In this document: positions 49,112-58,811 of the stretch, one piece after another | Numbering within the stretch: the first letter of the stretch is position 1 | Layout of the letters: every line of letters begins with the position of its first letter | Origin: Brevipalpus yothersi | Taxonomy: Eukaryota; Arthropoda; Arachnida; Trombidiformes; Tenuipalpidae | DNA: 64,000 bases | Assembly: GCA_003956705.1 (NCBI GenBank) | Contig: QZCP01000068.1 | Location: 215,052 to 279,051 of the forward strand | Direction: 5' to 3' | Program-made: the position numbers and the translations under genes | The notes under the pieces: generated by a model | Databases searched by the model: none | Seen by the model: only the letters and a program-made list of their open reading frames with translations | What the model was told of the DNA's origin: nothing

Positions 49112-50215
49112 GGACGGTCAATTTGGTGTAAGAAATCTAGTGAAATGAGAATTGATTAGATCGTAGCGAGAAATTTTGAAAATAACTTAATAGTTAGATA
49201 GCCAGAAATTACTCACTGGTCAATTTATTCTGAATTTTCTCAAAAGAGGATCAAAATTAGATCAAAACAGTTAATTTTTTCAGCTATCAAATATCACAAT
49301 GATTGCAACTGATGATTATTAATTATTAAAAGGTACTAAACTAATGAAACTTAATCAATTTTCACTTCTAAAAAAATATTTCTCTTTAGTTCTACTTGAG
49401 CACTGATCATGAGATGACGACTGACATATAAACGAATGCGTTGTAACTATGTCAGCAATTTCGTGGATGTCAGTAATTAGAGCAGCTCACGAGGGGCACA
49501 ATTAGACGAGAATTTCCAACAGGAATGAATCGAAAGAAAAATTCTCAAAAAAATTGTCCTATCATGATGCATCATCAACTATCACAGTAAACGGACAGGA
49601 AACGAAATAAGTTGCTAAGCTTTGTCAAGTTCTTCTAGAACATTAAAATGATGAAACAAAATTTTCTGTGACCAATAATCCTGTGTAGATATACTCACGT
49701 TTGTAACTATCACGTTAAGTATCAATTAAGAATTAAACACTGGATCAGTGGATTTGTTTTCGAAGTTGGACTTAGAGTGGTCTCTAACTGTTCTTATAAG
49801 TCAGCAAGAATGAAATCAATTAGTTTTGCTATCATGAGCTGTCATGGGGAAAAACCTGGATAGTTTGAGGAAGAAAGTTTTACAATCTTAATGCAAGGTA
49901 AAACCGAAGGTGTGACAAAGCTTGACCAAGAAATTATGATCTCCTGATATGTTAATACAGAGGGGTACCAAAAGAGGTATCAGCCTTTTTGACGATAGTA
50001 GCAATGAAAAATTGAACACTTCAAAATAATTTCATCGTATTCTAACGCTAATGAAACATTCATCACTCAAAACAATGAGAATTGATTGAGATTGTCCGTG
50101 CTAAATTTTATTGAGCTGAAATGATGTATATCCACAGCTCTGAAGGCTAGATGGTTCAAATTTCCTCTGTTGAATGAATCTTCATCACGAAATGAATATT
50201 AATGCGTTCACTTTA
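49112..50215. other. Spacer between lipases A and B
   Basis: About 1.1 kb with no recognisable coding sequence or lipase remnant. It should include the copy A promoter. Confidence 0.5.
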
Positions 50216-52059
50216 TCATTCGGCATATTGATTCAAGTATTGAAGAAGTTTTACATAAACTAATTTTCCCGAGGATATACCATACAAAAAATCTGCATGA
50301 TTATACCGATCGTCTGGAACCAACTCATCGGCCAAAAGTTTGACTGAAGTGATCATAAATATTCAAGAAAACATTCAGCATTCATCCAGTCTTAAAAGCT
50401 AACATACCTGTCAGTGAATCCCTTATAAATTGAATACTTTCAGGAGTAGCCAAAGCATCATTGATTGCGGACCATAAAATGATATGTTGATGGACAATCT
50501 TTCCCAAATCATATATTGGCGGTGAGAACGATCCGTATACCTGATAATTTCTCAACATCCAATCATATTTACAGAATTTACCACTTTTTATGTTTTGTCC
50601 GAAATGTATCAAATTTTGTGCCGATGTTCCGGCAGGTATATGGGAAATGAATACTGGCAATCTTGTGAAATTCAGATGATCAGTCATTTTTACACCCATG
50701 ACCATGAAAAATGAATTGGAACATACTAATACTCCAGCAGCAAGGCACGCAGTTTTCATCATTCCATGTGTGTTTTTATCCAAAAGTAAGACATCACGAG
50801 GATAGGGTAGAATGACCTTCCCAACAATATTAAATATATTTATCTGAGCCAAAAGTCTTAGAGGCATTGAGGGCCTGATCACCCGTGTAACTGGAGCTAA
50901 ACCAATGAAAGGTTTGATTTTTCCTGATTGCTCAGGATGTTCGGACAAGAAGCCATACATCATCATTCCACCTTGAGAGTGACCAATCCAGGCAAGTTTT
51001 TCTAGGAAAAAAAGTACCCCAAATTATTACCATGCTTCAGGATATTCCTAAGGGATCTAATGATCTATCATAGCTTGCTCATTGTAAAATCTAAATGCCC
51101 TGATTGAAATTGATCCTCATCCTAGCTCGATCGAATTTGGAGCATTTTTCTAATAAGTTTATGCTGTACTCAAATTTCGAAGATTTGACAATTCAAAAAT
51201 GTGAAGGAATTTTGATTCTAAAACGGTTGATAATCAAGTATCTTGACTCACCTCTTTTTGTCACACTCAAAACATACTCAATAACGGCTGGTGTATCGTA
51301 TTTGATCATTTCATCGTAGGAAAACTTCCAAAACCTAGGATCTGTCGGATTGATAGAGTATGCAAATTGAGATTCTTGCTCAGATACATGCCAATCAAAA
51401 GCAATCACCAATACAGTAGTTGAATATTCTAATTCAAGCTCATATGAAACTCTGCAGATATAAAACCCTACAGACTTGTAGGATAAAGTATTCTCCGGAA
51501 AAATTGCAACGAAATTCACCTGTAACCGAAAGAAACTTATGTTCAAGCGAATACCTATTGCCTCGAGAATTGGAAAGCCAAACATCATATCCATAGGCTG
51601 CCAGAACGAAGCCTAAATTATTGTTTGGAACCATTTCATCTGTCATCTGATCTTTGACTAATCCTCCTCCTGGTGATGCAATCAGCCAATCGGCAGATGA
51701 CATTAATAGACCATGCTGCAACACGACTGGCTTCTTCGGAATGGAGCCAATCTGATGAGGCTGAAATAATTTGAAAATCCATGAGTCAATTGATCATGAA
51801 AGAATCAGCATTCCTTGGTATTACTCAGTGCAATGTCTTTTACAATTACCTGAGTGTTGGAATTTATATCAGATTTGTTAATAATCCGATACATTGTTAA
51901 AATATATGAGTCAGCAGTTTCTATTTTGTGGATTTGCGCATAATATCCACGAGACTCGATGAGCTCTACTGAACCGCGATCCTCGTCTGGATCAACGTTA
52001 TATGTCAGAGTGAATGCTGGACAACTAAGCAGCAAGACAGTTATAAAAATCATTCTCAT
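50216..52059 (-). CDS. Acid lipase, array copy B
   Basis: Exons 51850-52059, 51520-51760, 51252-51341, 50408-51001, 50216-50343; 420 aa with the array's common phases. Signal peptide MRMIFITVLLLSCPAFTLTY, then DPDEDRGSVELIESRGY. Exon 2 starts with a few extra residues (PHQIGSIPKK) before VVLQHGLL. Nucleophile elbow GHSQG (Ser189), acid residue INDALATPE, and YNHADFLYG with the catalytic His in the last exon. All motifs needed for activity are present. It is the closest in layout to copy A (both have NNNLGFVLAAYGYDVW and a FWxFSYDEMIxYD exon of exactly 90 nt), suggesting a recent duplication, although only a tree would show this. Confidence 0.92.
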
Positions 52060-53150
52060 TCGAGGAGATAAGTTCTAAGATGACTTTTCCAACGGATGAT
52101 CATTATCAGTGACTTTTGAAAGCTCATCAAAATCCAACAGAATCTCAAGTTACCCTCAAAAATTTGCGTTCACTAAGCAAATTTACCAGAACCAAGTCAA
52201 CCAAGAATTAACTTAAAATTGAGTAATCTTAAATATTTCAGAAACAAATATTCTCCTACTTCCAGTAGAGTTCATCATCTGCCTCACAGAAGTAATCTGA
52301 TACAATGAGAATGAAAGCTTAGATTTGTAAAAAAACTTTCATTTTGGTGTGAAGATCGATGTTTCAACTTCTCTCTCTTACTTTCTTTCTTTCTCATGAT
52401 CGAACAGTCTATTGAGAGAAGTGAAATTCTTCGATAGAAGTTGGAAATACATGTATTTTGGAAAAGTTGTGAAAAGTATTTATCTAAAATGGTGTCTCTG
52501 GTTTAATAGGCTCTAATCAGACCTTTAATGTCTAAAATAATGCAATTTTTAAGATGCTTTTCGGTCCAAGTAATTCAGCTTGCCTTCTTCAATTAACAAT
52601 CATGGGTCTAGCTGAAAAATACTCACCAGACTAATCCATGAAACATATATCATATACTCATTTATTTATAAATTCATATGAAAAAATTCAGTCATTTAGG
52701 TGGAGCTTAAGGACATTGTTAGACTTTGACCATTTGACTAAAGAAAGGAAGAGAGAAAGAACGAAAGAAAGAAAGAGAGGGAGAGAGAGAGAGAGAGAGA
52801 GAGATTTTCAACTCCCAAACCAAGTAATTTCTAATGAACTTCTTGAAGGTTTGAATCTCTTATGAATATGCAGAGAAAATTTCCAGAAATTATGATCAGA
52901 GCAAAACTTTTCCGATCTGTTTGATGATACCATCAACATCCCATCCTGAAGCCTGGAGAAATTGGACATCAAATATTTAGTATTCACCAAAAGAAATCTG
53001 CATGGTCCTCTTTCTCTTCGCTACGATTTCACCGGTCAAGATGTAGCAAATTTGAATTTCGATTCTTGGGAAGGAACAAAGATCAAAATCATCAAAAACG
53101 ATTCTATATTCTATATTCTATATTCAAATAATGTTGGGCTCTGTGAGATC
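52060..53150. other. Spacer between lipases B and C with (GA)n run
   Basis: Contains GAAA/GA repeats at about 52738-52804 and a short tandem TCTATATT repeat near 53101-53125 just past the lipase C stop. No coding sequence recognised. Confidence 0.5.
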
Positions 53151-54931
53151 TCAATGATCTGTATTTTTATTTAGAAGAAAAAGGATTCTGGTATGTACAA
53201 ATAAGCTCGCATTTTTGCCCCATAAAAAATCTCTATGTCCCCATGGTACATGTGTAATGCTGTAATCATCCAAAAGCCCAACTGAAAAAAGAGTAGAAAA
53301 TTATCATTACTACCAAGAATTGAGCTCAACGTTATTGCTTACCTTTCAGTCGATTTTTGAGATTTTTCATGTCCGAGGGGCTAGTTAGAGGATCATCTGA
53401 ACTGTACATAAGTGCTATGCATGTATTGTTAATTTTTTCTAACTCGTAATTGGGTGATTCACTGCTATTATAGTGGTACATATTTAATGAGGGTCCCCAA
53501 TCAAACTTGGCAAATCTCTCATCTCTCAAATTTTGACCATAATGGACCAAATTTTGTCTTGAAGTTACATCTGGATAGTGAGTATAATACACTACCAGCC
53601 TGGTAGTATCAAGTTGCTCCAAACGTTGGCCCAAAAGAAAGTAGATAATTTGTCGGCACCAAAAATTTCGCCCATAGCTGCAAGCAAAAAATGCTAGAAG
53701 AATCCATGAATGACTTGGTCGATACTCTCCAGGAATCCATTGAAGTAATCGGGGTAACAAAGGAATTTTGGCGATAAATTTTAAACTTGCTGGAGCGTTC
53801 TTTAATTGGACAACTGGGGCCAAAGCAATGAATGGTCTAATTTTGTGAGATTGTTCAGGATATTCTGCTAGGAAGCCAAACATAATCTTAGCTCCCTGTG
53901 AATGGCCAATCCAACCTAGAGAATCTGAAGAAATGACAAAATAAGTGATCTGAATGAATTCAAATTATTTGACAAAATTGAATGTTTTTCAAAAATTCAC
54001 CTCTTTTAGTGGCATTTAACACATAGTCAATGATTGCTGGAGTATCATATTTGATCATTTCATCGTAGGAAAATTTCCAAAATGCGCTCTCTATGAAAAA
54101 GGAATAATCAATTAGTTGAGATGATACAAGGTGAACTGATCATCGCTGATGGCCACAACAATCACGAATTATATACATCAAGAAATACATATGTATCAAG
54201 AATCACCTGATCGGGGTCTTGTCCTATGCTGCAGAGAATGAGAATTTCCTCTTGTGTTCGATAGCCATACATCGTAGCCAGCATCCACCAGTAAGAAACC
54301 CAAATTATTGGATGGAACCATTTTACCGGTACCTTCATCTTGTACTTGTCCTCTACTTGGTGATGCTAGGATCCAATCAACACATGAAGAAAGTAGTCCG
54401 TGCTGTAAGATTATTGGTACTCTGGGTGCCTAATTTAAATGGAATCGGATGTGAGAAAGATTCCATGGATTCATGAGAGACATGGGAGATGGAAGAAGGA
54501 GGAAGGAGGAAATATTCTGTTTTGATCATGAAAATCATCTCCATCATTCTTAGCGATTTTCTCATGAGGTAACAAAGAGTATATCCGTTGGATCATCATT
54601 ACGTGTAAGTATCACAGTGTATTTAAAACTTGAATTCATGAGTATATACCCTATCATTGGAAAATCTTTGCCTGTAGGCTCCATCCATTCTATCGACGAT
54701 CCGATACATGGTCAGAATATAAGAGTCGTCCGTTTGGACCTCATGCATCTGGACATCATATCCTCTTGCCAATATTATTTCCTCAGCATTTAGAAATATG
54801 TCGCCATGATCAAGGCTCACAAGCATATGTCCATCTCTATTTACATCGGTACTTAAACAACATCGGTGAAGAAAGTAGAAAACCGCAGCAATGGAAAAGA
54901 AAGAACCCAACAATATCTTCTTCCAATTCAT
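53151..54931 (-). CDS. Acid lipase, divergent array copy C
   Basis: Exons 54650-54931, 54207-54429, 54001-54090, 53343-53924, 53151-53281; 435 aa, same phases as the other copies. The N-terminus differs: MNWKKILLGSFFSIAAVFYF followed by HRCC, which may be a signal peptide or an uncleaved signal anchor, then a longer polar stretch replacing the DPDEDRG block of the others. Core motifs remain: IILQHGLLSS, YDVWLSNTRGN, FWKFSYDEMIKYD, GHSQG (Ser207), SSDDPLTSP and WGHRDFLWG. Position 2 after the elbow is Ala-Lys where A and B have Ala-Met/Gly-Met. The sequence around exon 2 (SPSRGQVQDEGTGKM) is diverged. It should be catalytically competent but may differ in localisation or substrate. Confidence 0.9.
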
Positions 54932-55387
54932 TTGTATCGAAAAGGAATGATTGAGTTTGATGGAATTTTCAGTATTTCTTGATCATTGTGAATACAATTC
55001 AGACTAACAATTTATTCATGAACAATGATGAATAACAGTTGGTTAACAATTTAAATTTAAATTTTAACAAAACTTGTTTTTTTCTCGCCGTTTGGCTGGA
55101 ACAATTGTTATCATTCGAATAAAATAATCATCATCAGCATGAGTGTCATGTTTTTTCGAGGTAATTTATGTAGATGGGCTTTAGTAGATGAAAGAGTAGA
55201 CAATTTAATTTAATTCAGCTCTTTCTTCTGACTCATAATCTCGATTTTCCTCAAAAAATTCTGGACTCATAAACTCATAGAAACAGCAACTATCTACCCT
55301 TGTTTGAGTCACCGTCACTTTTTTCTTCCTAAACAAATTATAAAAAATTATAAAAAACATCTTTTGGGCTCTTTATGCAAAAAATTC
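54932..55387. other. Spacer between lipases C and D
   Basis: About 460 bp, the shortest spacer of the array, AT-rich, nothing recognised. Confidence 0.5.
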
Positions 55388-57450
55388 TCACGATTGATTA
55401 GATTTTCCCAAATGTTTGAGGATCAAGGCGTTCACATATTTTCCCGCTTCTCTACCCCATATAAAATCAATATGATTCCATGATGGAATTGGAATGAAAT
55501 GGTCACCCATCGGTTTGACTGGCGAGAGAAAAATAGATTTCTATTAGTCAGATTTGCACTTTCCAAGATATTGGTTGAACTATAGTTTATATTCAACTCT
55601 TGTTCTTACCTGTGAGCTGACTTTTTAACCATTTTACATCATCTGGATCTGCTAGAGCATCATTATAACTGTGGATTAAAACTATATGAGGATTGGATAT
55701 GTTCTTGAGTGGATACATTGGTGGTAACAGACTCCCATAGAGCATCTCGTTTTTGAAGAAACCATAATCGAATTTGGCGAACCTTCCAAACTTGACATTC
55801 TGAGCAAAATGTATAATATTTTGTATAGAAGTTCCTGATGGCATATGGGCAAAATATACAGGCAAACGGCGTTCATCCATCTGTTTAGAGCCAGAACCCA
55901 TAATCATGAAGGCAAGATTCGAGCATATGCTCCTTAATTGAGTATTGCAGACAATTTTTGCAATGTAAGATACTACTGGATTGTTGGGCATAAATTCACC
56001 TGGTATTTGTAGCAATAATTTTTGTATCACAGGAATTTTAGCTGCATATCTTAACGGTGCTGTGATGTGTTTTACTCGTGCAACTGGAGCCAAGGCAATA
56101 AATGGTTTTATTTTGTGAGATTGCTCCGGATATTGTGATAAAAATCCAAACATCATCATGGTACCTTGAGAATGACCAACCCAACCAACTTTATCTGTAA
56201 ATTAAATAGATCAGAAGCAATTGGAGTTTATGTTTTATCTTCAAAATCAAGCAATCAAATAGTGTGAAAAGAAAAAAGACAATTTATACATTGATGAAAA
56301 AGAGATTTCGGATATTTCATAGAAGTGGGATAAAGGAACCCCCTGACTCGAAGTCCACTAAATAGCTGCGAAAAAATTTCAAATTGTTGAGTTCGAGCTG
56401 CATTCAGTGAGAAAACATGATCAATAATGGTACAATGATCAAAGAACGATAGCAGCTATACTCATCATAGTTCAGTTGATAACGAAAAGTAATCCATAGA
56501 GTGATGCTTACATCAACCGTTATTTCGGCTGATTTCATACTCCTTCGGAAAATACCTTCTGGAATACATTCTGATCCTCTGACAACTTTTGAAAGATATT
56601 GTACATGAATTATTCATCATAAAAGAGCATGAGAGACAGTTCTCTCATTACGGTAAAAGATTTTTCGGTGACCAAATAAAGTCGAAATTATTCGAAAACT
56701 CACCTCTTTTTGTTGCATTGAGTACATAATCGATGAAAGCAGGAGTATCGAACTCAATCATTTGATCGTAAGAAAACTTCCAAAATCTAGAGTCTATTAA
56801 CAAAAAGTGAAAAATAGAAATCTTTCAATAATTTGATTTCTTGTAGCTCGAATAAGAAGTTCTCTGCATGATTTTCTGTTGGAAATTGAAAATTTCCATG
56901 TTAAATAGTCTCACTCACCACTTTGATCATAGTACTTATGGCTTCTTGAATAAGTATTTCCTCTACTGTTTGACAGCCAAACATCATAACCATAGTCTGC
57001 CAGAACGAAGCCCAAATTATTACTTGGTGATACTTCTCCAGTTTTATTGTCCACAATTTTGCCTCCATTTGCTGATGCAATCAGCCAATCGCCGGCAGAT
57101 GAAAGTAAACCATGTTGCAAAATAACGGGATATTTTGGTGTCTGATTTTGAGGGAATAAAAAAAGAAATCTGTTAATCAATTTGCTAATTAGAAGGCAAT
57201 TATTGCATGCCGGCAAATATCTTACCTTTGAAGTAGACCACTTTTCTTTGTATGCCTCATCAGATTTGTTGACAATTCGGTACATGGTTAAAATGTAATT
57301 GTCTTTTGTTTCTACAGAATGAGTTTGTACATTATAGCCTCGTGATTTGATGAGCTGAGGAGGATCTCGATCTTCATCAGGATCAACAATATAATTTAAG
57401 ATGAATTTTGGATAAATAAGCAAAAATGTGATAAAGAGTATATAATTCAT
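55388..57450 (-). CDS. Acid lipase, array copy D
   Basis: Exons 57226-57450, 56919-57141, 56704-56793, 55610-56194, 55388-55518; 417 aa. Signal peptide MNYILFITFLLIYPKFILNY, then DPDEDRDPPQLIKSRGY. Landmarks: VILQHGLLSSAGDWL, YDVWLSNSRGN, FWKFSYDQMIEFD, GHSQG (Ser188), YNDALADPD and WNHIDFIWG with the catalytic His. All three triad residues are visible. The first intron sits at the same place as in copy A (STSK/TPKYP). Intron 3 (56195-56703, 509 bp) is the longest in the array. This is the 5'-most copy on the minus strand and lies next to the amylase-related gene. Confidence 0.92.
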
Positions 57451-58301
57451 TGTGACCAGGGTTTTCCTTAATAAATTAAATTAGTATTTAGTGTATATCA
57501 TGAAGTCCTTCCAGAGTGATTGAAAAACATCACATGCAACAATAAAAGTTTTACACACAAAAAAATAGTAAACTCATAAAATCAACTTTTCATCAAATCA
57601 CAAACAGTTCATCTCACTGTGTGAATCTTTTCACTCGAGAAAAAATGAAATAAAAAATGATTCTGTTGAATGAAAATAAAATCATTCCACCAAGTGCTCA
57701 TGAAATGAAATTGGAGAAATCACATAAAGTTGAGATATTCACATTTGAATGCAACTGAATCGACATGGGTGACAATTGGCGATGGAAAAATTTATACATT
57801 TTTCCAACTCGAATCACAGTCAAATAATGAATGGAGAAGGTGTCTAGGGAAAAGTTAATTACTATCAATGAAAAGGATTGAAGTCAAAAATGGCCTGGGG
57901 CACTGGTGGACACATTCACATAAATATATGAGAAATTGTGAGAAAGGTTAGCAGGTTGTTTTGCCTTCGAAAGATCGTGGTGTTTATAGTGTTGTTTTGA
58001 CGAAAATCATTGAATAAATGATGATCACCTTTATCAGCTGCTACCGGTAGTGAAGTCACGAATTGAGTCCAACGAAGAAATGAAAACTTTTTTCCCGCAA
58101 TAATTTGATTAACCTTGCTATTTGATTTCCGTTCTAGTGGTAAAAAAGAAGGAGATTCCCAACCCTACTAACCAAGTCAGACTGTCCAAAATCAAGGTAC
58201 ATGTACTCAAATTGATATTTTGTCAATATCATCTTTTACGTATGTTGTTCTCCAACGATTAGCCTCGAGGAATGTCCACAGTTTACCATTCTCGAGTATC
58301 A

Positions 58302-58365
<64 letters not shown>

Positions 58366-58811
58366 TCTTTTCTTACTTTTTTAGCTCTTTTTCCTGATGT
58401 CCACTGTGAGGAAGTGTTGAGTGACAATCAACGATGTTAGAGAGAAATTGATAAACCAAAATACACAAGATAGAAGAGCAAATGGTGATAATACAGTTTT
58501 CTGTTGAAATCAAGGCAATCAAGAAGCTTGCTAACGATAACCTTGGATTGCCTTTTTTTCGGTCCACATGAGATGATTTCCTGATCTTTGATCGGATCAG
58601 CTGATGCTTACTTAATAAATGAGAGCAACGAAAACAATTCTCGATGATCAATCATCGAAACGAAACTTTGAGTAGAGCTTAATTCGAGTTCATACACATT
58701 GCAAAGTTGGAAACTTTGTTTAAGTTATTTTTTGAATATAAGTATTAGATAATCAAATCTTCAAGATTATTTTTTACAATCAACTGATTCATTTTATTGT
58801 TCCTAATCAAT
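57451..58811. other. Intergenic between lipase D and the amylase-related gene
   Basis: About 1.4 kb, AT-rich, with a (TC)n array at 58305-58363. No coding sequence recognised. Confidence 0.5.
58305..58363. repeat. (TC)n microsatellite, about 59 bp
   Basis: Pure TC tract about 450 bp from the 3' end of the amylase-related gene. Confidence 0.97.

Noticed and set aside
47405..57450. Horizontal transfer origin of the lipases
   Set aside because: All copies have multiple animal-type introns and clear animal acid-lipase motifs, and base composition is like that of the neighbours.
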